From NCBI GenBank assembly GCA_049322515.1, contig JBMOQW010000031.1:124001-188000 (forward strand): 64,000 nucleotides of DNA, given 5' to 3'. The notes beneath the pieces were generated by a model, which saw only the letters and a list, made by a program, of their open reading frames with translations, had not been told where the DNA came from and did not search any database. Shown here piece after piece: positions 43,839 through 50,950 of the stretch. Origin of the DNA: Parasulfuritortus sp049322515. GTDB taxonomy: Bacteria; Pseudomonadota; Gammaproteobacteria; Burkholderiales; Thiobacillaceae. Made by a program: the position numbers and the translations under genes. Position 1 is the stretch's first letter. Every line of letters begins with the position of its first letter.

Positions 43839-43840
43839 AT

Positions 43841-43860
43841 CCGACCCGGCCGGCCGTCGG
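43841..43860. terminator. Stem-loop between convergent genes
   Basis: CCGAC (43841-43845) and GTCGG (43856-43860) flank a self-complementary GGCCGGCC core. It lies between the plus-strand AsnB-like gene and the convergent fused hydrolase gene. No T-tract is present. Confidence 0.33.
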
Positions 43861-43872
43861 GTGCGCCGATGA

Positions 43873-45657
43873 TTATCGGTCGACTAGCCGGGCGAGGGTG
43901 AGACGTTCCACTTCATCGCGCCAGGCAGAGCTCGAAAAGGTGTGATTGGCCTCGGGAACGGTGGCAATGTCCACCCGTGGGTTCGCCATTGCCTTTTTCC
44001 AGCGCGAGTCGCTGGCGATGCACTGGCGAAATTCCTCGGCGGTGAGGTCGTTGCCGCTCAGAATGTAATGGACCCGGCCATCGAATCGGGTCAGGCCGGA
44101 CAACATGCGTTCGATGTAGCCTGCGCTGCCATGCCGTGGGTTGGTTGGGGCGGCCGGGGTGGATGATGTCGCTTGCGAGACATCCTTGACCGTGTCGCCC
44201 AGGCGGACCTTGCCGGACAGCAGCTTGCGCCAGAACGCCGGTTGCATCAGACGCTGGAGATAGTAGTGCTTGATGCGTGCCTTGGCGGCGCCGGCGGGGC
44301 TGTGCACCCAGGGATTGAGAAGGATCAGCCGACGCACGCGCACATCCGTGGGCCCGTAGTAAAGCGCCGCGGAGGCGGCATCGCAGAGGCCCCATAGCGC
44401 AACTTCGGTCACTTCCGGTACTTGCTCGATCAGGGCATCCACGGCGGCACGGAGGTCGGCATCGATGGCCTCGAAATTGCGGAATTCGCCTTCGCTGTCG
44501 CCCATGCCCCGGTAATCGAAACGGAGGCTTGAAATGTCCTGCTCGGCGAGGTGGCGGGCCAGGAGGGTGAATTGCCGGTGGCTGCCGGCCCGATATTGCG
44601 GACCGCCCACGATGATGACGACTCCGGTGCGACCAGGTGTGTCAGGTCTCGCGACCATGCCGATCAGGCGCTGACCCACGCATTCGAACAGGCAGGGGGA
44701 TTCGCTCACTCGGTTTGAAACAGAGGCCGATGGCCCGGCTTCACGAGTTTGGTCATCGTTCGCTGGAGAACAAGTGACCGCCTGGCCGGATTGATCAAAG
44801 ACAGGCGCTGAGCCCGAGCCACCGATCAAGCGTCCCAGCGCGTCCTCGGTGGCCTCGATCAGTTCTGGACATTCGGTGATCTCCTGGGTGGCCCAGAAGG
44901 GATCGCCCCTGACCGTGGCCGCATGGGTGTTCGCGCCGGCGACTTGCCAGGCATCGAGTACCCGTTGGCTGGCGGGCGTGACCTGGATTTCGGAAGTTGC
45001 GCCAACTTCCAGCCAGAATGTCGGACAGGCGGGTGGACAGTCGGCCAGCTTCATGCGGCCGAGTTCGTTGGCCATATCGGCTGAGAGCATGTTGCCGCCC
45101 ACTTCTACGCCCTCGCCCGCCGCGAGTTGAGCGCGCAGGGCCTTGGTCCCGGTCTGCGACTGTCCTTCATTGAGCATATCAGCGGCCAGCTTGATGCGCA
45201 GGAATTGGTTCAGGAATGGATCGCCCTGGGTGATCGGTTGCCAGAGGACAAGTCCGGCAGGCGGTGCGGGCAGGGTGCGGGCGAGGTCTGCGGCGAGCAG
45301 GGCCCCGGTGCGTAGTCCCCACAGGGCAACGGGCTGGCCATGCCGGAGCGAAAGCCAGTCGTGGGCGAGGCGGGCATCCTCCCGCCACTTCGACCAGGTG
45401 GCTTCGGCAAAATCGCCCGTGCTGTCGCCACAGCCACTCAGGTCCACCAGGAGTACGGCCAATCCACTCCCCGCCAGGGTGCGTGCCGTGAGCGCGGCCA
45501 TGCGCCGGGACTTGTGCATTTCTTCCGCGAAGGGATGCAGGTATAGCACCGCGCCATGCACGGGCTGACCGCGCGGGATGTGATGCAGGCAGAACAGAGC
45601 CCTGTCCGGGTGGGGCAGGAAAAACGGTTCGATCTCGATGGGGCCCTTGGCAGTCAT
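43873..45657 (-). CDS. Fused exosortase A-associated hydrolases 2 and 1 (two alpha/beta hydrolase domains)
   Basis: This 594-residue protein joins two alpha/beta hydrolases that are usually separate neighbouring genes in XrtA loci. Residues 1-280 match the hydrolase 2 type (YLHPFAEEMHKSRRM, VDLSGCGDSTGDF, ALWGLRTGALLA; no Ser at the elbow, as is usual for it). After a low-complexity linker (about 285-325), residues 325-594 match the hydrolase 1 type (VVIIVGGPQYRAGSHRQF, LRFDYRGMGDSEGEF, ALWGLCDAASAALYY with Cys at the elbow, and a late NHTF for the His). The reactions are unknown; they are thought to act on acyl or thioester-linked intermediates of this module. It is followed upstream on the same strand by the ACP gene, 18 bases away. 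Confidence 0.85.
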   Translation of the reverse strand: MTAKGPIEIEPFFLPHPDRALFCLHHIPRGQPVHGAVLYLHPFAEEMHKSRRMAALTARTLAGSGLAVLLVDLSGCGDSTGDFAEATWSKWREDARLAHDWLSLRHGQPVALWGLRTGALLAADLARTLPAPPAGLVLWQPITQGDPFLNQFLRIKLAADMLNEGQSQTGTKALRAQLAAGEGVEVGGNMLSADMANELGRMKLADCPPACPTFWLEVGATSEIQVTPASQRVLDAWQVAGANTHAATVRGDPFWATQEITECPELIEATEDALGRLIGGSGSAPVFDQSGQAVTCSPANDDQTREAGPSASVSNRVSESPCLFECVGQRLIGMVARPDTPGRTGVVIIVGGPQYRAGSHRQFTLLARHLAEQDISSLRFDYRGMGDSEGEFRNFEAIDADLRAAVDALIEQVPEVTEVALWGLCDAASAALYYGPTDVRVRRLILLNPWVHSPAGAAKARIKHYYLQRLMQPAFWRKLLSGKVRLGDTVKDVSQATSSTPAAPTNPRHGSAGYIERMLSGLTRFDGRVHYILSGNDLTAEEFRQCIASDSRWKKAMANPRVDIATVPEANHTFSSSAWRDEVERLTLARLVDR

Positions 45658-45675
45658 GGGGCTGGGGCCTGGAGA

Positions 45676-45927
45676 TCAGGCGGATAGCTTTTGCTCGACG
45701 AAATCAACCAGGCTACCGAACGTAGTAAACGTATCGGCGCTGATTTCGTCGTCTTCCACCGTGAAGCCGAAATGTTCCTCCAGACCGGTGAGCACCGAGA
45801 CAACCGCCATGGAGTCGAGTTCCGGCAGGGCACCGAGCAGGGGCGTGTCGGCTTGCAACAGATCCGCGCGGGGGCCGAGTTGCAGGAGTTGGCTGAGCAG
45901 GGTGCGTACGTGGTCGGCGGTGTTCAT
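45676..45927 (-). CDS. Acyl carrier protein, exosortase A-associated
   Basis: This 83-residue protein is a phosphopantetheine-binding ACP. The attachment serine lies in PELDSMAVVSVL near residue 39. It starts MNTADHVRTLLSQLL and ends with a typical helix (FGSLVDFVEQKL). It would carry an acyl or aminoacyl group loaded by the AMP-forming ligase encoded divergently at 46251. It is the first gene of a minus-strand pair with the fused hydrolase. A dedicated ACP in an EPS locus implies that a thioester-bound building block is made here. Confidence 0.87.
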   Translation of the reverse strand: MNTADHVRTLLSQLLQLGPRADLLQADTPLLGALPELDSMAVVSVLTGLEEHFGFTVEDDEISADTFTTFGSLVDFVEQKLSA

Positions 45928-46250
45928 GGGTCGTGGCGGAGTATGTGTGGTCAGCGGTTATTGTTCGGTCGTGCAGCCATGCCATGGATTGCTACAGATT
46001 TGACGGGCCTGGGGTGAAGGTATGTTCGGGCGAATAGTTTACAGCATGGGTATCCAGGCTTGCCGGGGAGATGCGAATCTGTCCTGAGCCGGTGAGCCAC
46101 CGGTTAGAATTCCAGGCGATATGAGTTCGCATTTGATTGGCCAGGGACGCGCACCCTGTGCCGGGCACCACCGACGACCCGGCCTGGATGTTTGTGCTCT
46201 TGATGCCCAGGTCAGCGGATTCTCACGGATATTCAGGCAGGGGAGTGAGG
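45928..46250. other. Divergent intergenic region with a weak promoter candidate
   Basis: The 323 bases between the ACP gene (minus) and the ligase gene (plus) hold no protein-like frame. On the plus strand, TTGACG (46000-46005) and TATGTT (46021-46026) are 15 bases apart, a weak sigma-70-like pair. The ligase ribosome site (GGGGAGTGAGG) directly precedes ATG 46251. Confidence 0.35.
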
Positions 46251-47825
46251 ATGTTCGATCTGATTCACGAGCTGGTTTTCAAGGCGGCGCAAAGAACGCC
46301 GCATGCCGTGGCGTTGCGCGACAAGGACGTCGAGTTCGACTACCAGACCTTGGCCAGCACCTTCGTCGAGGCGGCCAACCTGTATCTCGCGTTGGGCCTG
46401 GAACGCTTCGAGCGGGTCGCGGTGTATCTGGAAAAGCGCCACGAAGCGGTGTCCGCCTTGTTCGGCGCATCCGCGGCGGGGGGCGTGTTCGTGCCGGTGA
46501 ATCCCTTGCTCAAGCCCGAGCAGGTCGGGCATATCCTGAACGATTGCAACGTGCGCATCCTGGTGACTTCGCCCGAGCGGCTGGAGCTGCTGCGGCCCAC
46601 CCTGGCGCATTGCCGTGACCTGCGGGCCCTGGTGATCGTCGGCGACAAGGACGTGGGACTGGTCGAGGGCCTGGCGCTGGCCCGCTGGTCGGATCGCGCG
46701 GCGGCCCCGGCCGCTGCGGCGCATCGGGCCATCGATGGCGACATGGCGGCGATCCTGTATACCTCGGGCAGTACCGGCCGGCCCAAGGGCGTGGTGTTGT
46801 CGCATCGCAACCTGGTGGCCGGCGCGGCGAGCGTGGCGAAGTATCTGGACAATGGCCCCGAGGATCGCATCCTGTCGGTGTTGCCGCTGTCCTTCGACTA
46901 TGGCTTGTCGCAACTGACCACCGTCTTCCTGGTCGGGGCCTGCGCGGTGTTGATGAATTACCTGCTGCCGCGCGACGTGATCCGGGCCGTGGCGCGCGAG
47001 CGCATCACCGGGCTGGCGGCGGTGCCGCCGCTCTGGGTGCAGCTGGCGCAACTGGAATGGCCGGACAGCGTGCGCGCGCATTTGCGGTATTTCACCAACT
47101 CCGGCGGCCATATGCCACGTCCGACGCTGGATGCGCTGCGGGCCCACCTGCCGAGCACCCGGCCGTTCCTGATGTATGGCTTGACCGAGGCGTTCCGGTC
47201 CACCTATCTGCCGCCCGAGGAGGTCGACCGGCGCCCGGATTCGATGGGCAAGGCGATCCCCAATGCCGAGATCCTGGTGGTGCGCGAAGATGGCACGCCC
47301 TGCGCGCCGGGCGAGCCGGGCGAGCTGGTGCATCGCGGCGTGCATGTCGCGCTCGGCTACTGGAACGATCCCGAGAAGACCGCCGAGCGCTACAAGCCGG
47401 CGCCCGGGCAATTGGCCGGCCTGCCGATCACCGAGATGGCGGTGTGGTCGGGCGATACCGTGAAGATGGACGAGGACGGCTTCTTGTACTTCATCGGCCG
47501 CCGCGACGAGATGATCAAGACGTCCGGTTACCGGGTCAGTCCGACCGAGGTGGAGGAAGTCGTCTATGCCAGCGGCCTGGCGGCCGAGGTGGCTGCGGTC
47601 GGCGTGGCGCATCCGGTGCTCGGCCAGGCGGTGGCCTTGGTGCTCCATGCGCCCGATCAGGATGAGACGGTCGCCGACCGGGTGCTGGACGCCTGCAAGC
47701 GCGCATTGCCGGCGTTCATGGTGCCCGCGAAGGTGATGGTCAAACCGGAACCCCTGCCGCGCAACCCGAATGGCAAGATCGACCGCAAGCGGTTGGCGGG
47801 GGAGCTGGAAGAGATTCTGGTTTGA
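46251..47825 (+). CDS. Acyl-CoA ligase (AMP-forming), exosortase A-associated
   Basis: This 524-residue ANL-superfamily enzyme activates a carboxylate as an acyl-adenylate and passes it to a thiol, probably the ACP encoded divergently. The P-loop YTSGSTGRPKGVVLSH lies near residue 165, the A5-like MYGLTEAF near 305, the hinge/ATP motif FIGRRDEMIKTSGYRVSPTEVEE near 415 and the catalytic Lys in NPNGKIDRKRL near the end. It matches the XrtA-associated TIGR03098 type. ATG 46251 is preceded by a strong GGGGAG. The substrate is unknown. VapBC genes now separate it from the decarboxylase that usually follows it. Confidence 0.9.
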   Translation: MFDLIHELVFKAAQRTPHAVALRDKDVEFDYQTLASTFVEAANLYLALGLERFERVAVYLEKRHEAVSALFGASAAGGVFVPVNPLLKPEQVGHILNDCNVRILVTSPERLELLRPTLAHCRDLRALVIVGDKDVGLVEGLALARWSDRAAAPAAAAHRAIDGDMAAILYTSGSTGRPKGVVLSHRNLVAGAASVAKYLDNGPEDRILSVLPLSFDYGLSQLTTVFLVGACAVLMNYLLPRDVIRAVARERITGLAAVPPLWVQLAQLEWPDSVRAHLRYFTNSGGHMPRPTLDALRAHLPSTRPFLMYGLTEAFRSTYLPPEEVDRRPDSMGKAIPNAEILVVREDGTPCAPGEPGELVHRGVHVALGYWNDPEKTAERYKPAPGQLAGLPITEMAVWSGDTVKMDEDGFLYFIGRRDEMIKTSGYRVSPTEVEEVVYASGLAAEVAAVGVAHPVLGQAVALVLHAPDQDETVADRVLDACKRALPAFMVPAKVMVKPEPLPRNPNGKIDRKRLAGELEEILV

Positions 47826-47833
47826 GGGGCTGG

Positions 47834-47860
47834 GTATTACAATTCATGGCACAGTAATAC
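47834..47860 (+). promoter_or_regulatory. Inverted repeat, likely VapB operator
   Basis: GTATTAC (47834-47840) and GTAATAC (47854-47860) form a perfect seven-base inverted repeat with centres 20 bases apart, about two helical turns. It overlaps a -10-like TACAAT (47838-47843) and lies 17 bases before the vapB start. This is the expected layout for autoregulation by VapB/VapC. Confidence 0.6.
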
Positions 47861-47876
47861 GACAAGGGGCCTGATC

Positions 47877-48116
47877 ATGTCGACGACGCTCACCAGCAAG
47901 GGGCAGGTCACGATTCCGAAGCAGATTCGCGATGCCTTGAATCTCGTGCCAGGCAGTGCGGTGGATTTTTCCGTCAATCGCGAGGGGGAGGTCGTCATGC
48001 ACAAGGTCGGCGCCAACGCTAGCCGCAAACCCGATCGCTTCGAGGCCGCCCGGGGCAAGGCCGATGTCAAATGGCGGACCGACGAATTGATGGCTTTGCT
48101 GCGCGGCGAAGATTGA
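47877..48116 (+). CDS. vapB: AbrB/MazE-type antitoxin (VapB)
   Basis: This 79-residue protein has an N-terminal swapped-hairpin AbrB DNA-binding fold (STTLTSKGQVTIPKQIRDAL) and a C-terminal tail that should bind and block the toxin (KWRTDELMALLRGED). It is followed nine bases later by a PIN-domain toxin gene. It should repress the operon through the inverted repeat just upstream. The pair has been inserted between two genes of the XrtA accessory module. Confidence 0.87.
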   Translation: MSTTLTSKGQVTIPKQIRDALNLVPGSAVDFSVNREGEVVMHKVGANASRKPDRFEAARGKADVKWRTDELMALLRGED

Positions 48117-48125
48117 GAAGTCTCC

Positions 48126-48536
48126 ATGCTGCTGGTCGACACGAATGTGCTGGTCGACGTCCTGGAGAACGATCCGGACTGGGTGGATTGGTCGATTGGC
48201 CAAATGCGTGCGCAAGCGAAAGTTCACCGACTGGCCATCAACCCGATCATCTATGCCGAGCTGTCACTGACATTCTCGAACGTCGAGGCGCTGGACAATG
48301 TGATCGAGTCACTCGCTTTGACGCTGCTCGAAGTGCCTCGACCGGCCTTGTTCCTTGCCGGCAAGGCCTTTGTCCGATACCGCCGACTTGGTGGCACCAA
48401 GAGCAATGTGCTGGGCGATTTTTTCATTGGAGCGCACGCCGCGGTATCCGGATTTGCCGTATTGACTCGGGACAGTCGACGTTACGCTGCGTATTTCCCG
48501 AGCGTGACACTCATCACACCAACTCGCGCGCCATGA
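48126..48536 (+). CDS. vapC: PIN-domain ribonuclease toxin (VapC)
   Basis: This 136-residue PIN-domain protein has the acidic metal-binding residues: LLVDTNVLVD near the N-terminus, INPIIYAELSL near residue 42, LGDFFIGAHA near 97 and LTRDSRRY near 115. It probably cleaves RNA when VapB is lost. It looks intact. Its relation to the surrounding polysaccharide genes is likely only one of insertion and stabilisation of the locus. Confidence 0.9.
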   Translation: MLLVDTNVLVDVLENDPDWVDWSIGQMRAQAKVHRLAINPIIYAELSLTFSNVEALDNVIESLALTLLEVPRPALFLAGKAFVRYRRLGGTKSNVLGDFFIGAHAAVSGFAVLTRDSRRYAAYFPSVTLITPTRAP

Positions 48537-48546
48537 ACGAACGTCA

Positions 48547-48560
48547 GCGCCTATTGGCGC
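48547..48560 (+). terminator. Short stem-loop after vapC
   Basis: GCGCC (48547-48551) and GGCGC (48556-48560) pair across a four-base loop, followed by ATTCTTCAGG, only partly T-rich. It lies 11 bases after the vapC stop and could separate the TA pair from the decarboxylase gene. Confidence 0.38.
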
Positions 48561-48594
48561 ATTCTTCAGGCAAAACAGTCCACCAGGGATCCAC

Positions 48595-49827
48595 ATGAAT
48601 ACCCCCCTCGGCCACGCGCTCCCAGACCATTTGCAAATCGAAAACAACGAACTCTGGCTCGGCGGCATGCCGCTCTCCCGGCTTGCCGAGCGGGTCGGAC
48701 GCACGCCGTTCTATGCCTACGACCGCCAGGCGATCACCGATCGGGTCGCCCGTCTGCGCGCCGCGCTGCCGACCGACGTACACCTGCATTACGCGATCAA
48801 GGCCAATCCCATGGCGGCCGTGGTGCAGCATCTGTGTGGCCTGGTCGACGGCTTCGACGTGGCCTCGGGCGGCGAACTGAAGGTAGTGCTGGATACTCCG
48901 ATGGCGCCTGACAAGATCAGTTTCGCCGGGCCGGGCAAGTCGGAATCCGAGTTGCGCCAGGCGGCCGCGGCCGGCATCGTGGTCAACCTGGAATCGGAAC
49001 TGGAAATGGCGCGCCTGGCCCAGGTTGGCATCGCGCTCGGGCTGCGGCCCAAAGCGGCGGTGCGGGTCAATCCGGACTTCGAGTTGAAGTCCTCGGGCAT
49101 GAAGATGGGCGGCGGGCCGAAGCAGTTCGGGGTCGATGCCGAACGGGTGCCGGCGATGCTCGAGCGCATGGCCGAGCTGCCGATCGATTTCCATGGCTTC
49201 CATATCTTCTCCGGGTCGCAGAACCTCAAGGCCGAGGCGATCATGGAGGCGCAGCGGAATACCTTTGCACTGGCCCGTCGACTGGCGGCCGACGCGCCCG
49301 GTCCGGTGCGACTGCTCAACCTCGGCGGCGGCTTCGGCATCCCGTATTTTCCGGGGGAGACGCCGCTCGACCTGGATGCTGTGTGCGAGCATCTGGCGAG
49401 CCTGATGCCGGAGGCCCGGCGGGATTTTCCGGAAGCCGAGTTGGTCATCGAACTCGGGCGCTATCTGGTGGGCGAGGCCGGGATCTATGTCAGCCGGGTC
49501 ATCGACCGCAAGGTCTCGCGTGGCCAGGTGTTTCTGGTCACCGATGGCGGTTTGCATCACCATCTCTCGGCTTCGGGCAATTTCGGCCAGGTGATCCGCA
49601 AGAATTATCCGGTCGTGGTTGGCAACCGGGTCGAATCAGCCGAGCCGGTCAGCGCCTCCGTGGTGGGGCCGCTCTGTACGCCGCTCGACGTGCTCGGTGA
49701 CAAGATGCCCCTCGGCCATGCCGATGTGGGTGATCTGATCGTGGTACTGCAATCCGGGGCCTATGGCCTGACCGCCAGTCCAACCGCCTTCCTGGGGCAC
49801 CCGGGGCCGGTGGAGGTGCTGGTGTGA
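48595..49827 (+). CDS. PLP-dependent decarboxylase, exosortase A-associated
   Basis: This 410-residue fold-type III decarboxylase belongs to the DAP/ornithine decarboxylase (LysA-like) group, in the XrtA-linked branch (TIGR03099 type). The PLP lysine is Lys69 in HYAIKANPM. GFDVASGGEL, the HIFSGSQN histidine block, the glycine loop NLGGGFGIPYF and the C-terminal GPLCTPLDVLGDK (cysteine block) and GAYGLTASPTAFLGH are present. It should decarboxylate an amino acid or amino-acid-like substrate and give an amine. The ligase gene that usually precedes it lies 770 bases upstream, past vapBC. Confidence 0.9.
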   Translation: MNTPLGHALPDHLQIENNELWLGGMPLSRLAERVGRTPFYAYDRQAITDRVARLRAALPTDVHLHYAIKANPMAAVVQHLCGLVDGFDVASGGELKVVLDTPMAPDKISFAGPGKSESELRQAAAAGIVVNLESELEMARLAQVGIALGLRPKAAVRVNPDFELKSSGMKMGGGPKQFGVDAERVPAMLERMAELPIDFHGFHIFSGSQNLKAEAIMEAQRNTFALARRLAADAPGPVRLLNLGGGFGIPYFPGETPLDLDAVCEHLASLMPEARRDFPEAELVIELGRYLVGEAGIYVSRVIDRKVSRGQVFLVTDGGLHHHLSASGNFGQVIRKNYPVVVGNRVESAEPVSASVVGPLCTPLDVLGDKMPLGHADVGDLIVVLQSGAYGLTASPTAFLGHPGPVEVLV

Positions 49828-49832
49828 GTTTC

Positions 49833-49866
49833 CCTACGGCCTTCGATCTATCGCACGTGCCGTAGG
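49833..49866. terminator. Stem-loop between convergent genes
   Basis: CCTACGGC (49833-49840) and GCCGTAGG (49859-49866) form a perfect eight-base stem with an 18-base loop. It spans the 3' ends of the convergent decarboxylase and deacetylase genes, and the deacetylase stop lies in the loop. No T-tract is present. Confidence 0.38.
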
Positions 49867-50813
49867 TTGCTCAACAACAACGGCAGGAACCGCCGGGGGC
49901 TCGGGTGCCAGGGCGTGAACCGGGGCAATTGGTAGACATCGCTGTCCCGGCGGGCGACGCCCCAGTGGGTCGAGACCGCGCCCATCAATCCCAGCGGCTT
50001 GAGCAGGGCCGCCTGCTCCGGGCGGTAATCCGTGCCGGGCCGGCCGTTCGGATAGGCGAATACTCTGGGGCGGGTACCCAGCAGGTTTTCCAGTTCTTCG
50101 AGACCCTGGCTGATCTCGATGCGCGTTTCGGCGTCGGTCAGCCCGGCCAGGATGGGATGGGCATGGGTATGGCCGCCGATTTCCATGCCCGCGCCGTGCA
50201 GGGTTTTCAGTTGCGCGGTGGTCATCATCAGTTGGTCGGGCAGGGGGCGGTCGGTGAGCCGCTGTGCCAGGGAGGCCACGGTCTGGCTGCGCTGCTCCAG
50301 GGGCAGATATTTCACCTTGGGCAGGAGCGTATCGATGGCCTTGTGCTTGGCTGCGGGGCTCGAGAGGTCGTGGCGGCCCAGGCCAAGGTCGGTGAGGTCG
50401 ATGCTTGCGAGCTCGGACTGCCGGACGGCTTCGATGACCGTGTCGTTGAACATCCGGCCGCCGTTCAGGTAGGCGGTGGCGATGAAAAAGGTTGCCGGCA
50501 GCCCGTGTTTCTTGAGCAAGGGCAGGGCCTGGGTGACGTTGTCCGCGTAGCCGTCATCGAATGTGATGCAGGCGGCGCGCGCGGGCAGGTGGCCGGATTT
50601 CAGGCGCTCGATGGCTTCCGGCAGAGGCAGCACGTTGAAGGCGCGCTTGAGCAGGTCGAGCTGGCGATCGAAGCGCTCGGCGGTGACTTCATTGGGAAAG
50701 ATCGGATCCGGGGCCGGCAGGACGCGGTGGTAGATCAGGATCGAAAGACGGGCGTTCTGCCCGGCGGGGGACAGGATCTGATTGCAGGCGCGGATCAGCG
50801 GGGTGGGCAACAT
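49848..50813 (-). CDS. Polysaccharide deacetylase family protein
   Basis: This 321-residue NodB-type protein has ILIYHRVLP near the N-terminus, the metal-binding Asp motif CITFDDGYADN near residue 93, ATFFIAT and the HTHAHPIL histidine motif near residue 203, then FAYPNGRPG. I start it at ATG 50813; a frame open far upstream (to 51203) overlaps the next gene and is a shadow. It probably deacetylates HexNAc residues of the EPS. It lies between the decarboxylase and the beta-helix genes. The protein at 1035-1907 is a distant second deacetylase. Confidence 0.87.
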   Translation of the reverse strand: MLPTPLIRACNQILSPAGQNARLSILIYHRVLPAPDPIFPNEVTAERFDRQLDLLKRAFNVLPLPEAIERLKSGHLPARAACITFDDGYADNVTQALPLLKKHGLPATFFIATAYLNGGRMFNDTVIEAVRQSELASIDLTDLGLGRHDLSSPAAKHKAIDTLLPKVKYLPLEQRSQTVASLAQRLTDRPLPDQLMMTTAQLKTLHGAGMEIGGHTHAHPILAGLTDAETRIEISQGLEELENLLGTRPRVFAYPNGRPGTDYRPEQAALLKPLGLMGAVSTHWGVARRDSDVYQLPRFTPWHPSPRRFLPLLLSNLRHVR

Positions 50814-50950
50814 GCGTGGGCCTCGTCCGGGGTTAGTTGGGTTGATTATACGGAGCAGGGCGGGGCGATGCCGGTTTGCCATACCCCTGGCTTTGGTAAA
50901 GTGGTTGGCAGGCCGCGGCGCGGCATGGGCTTTTTCGGAAGGGGGCATCG

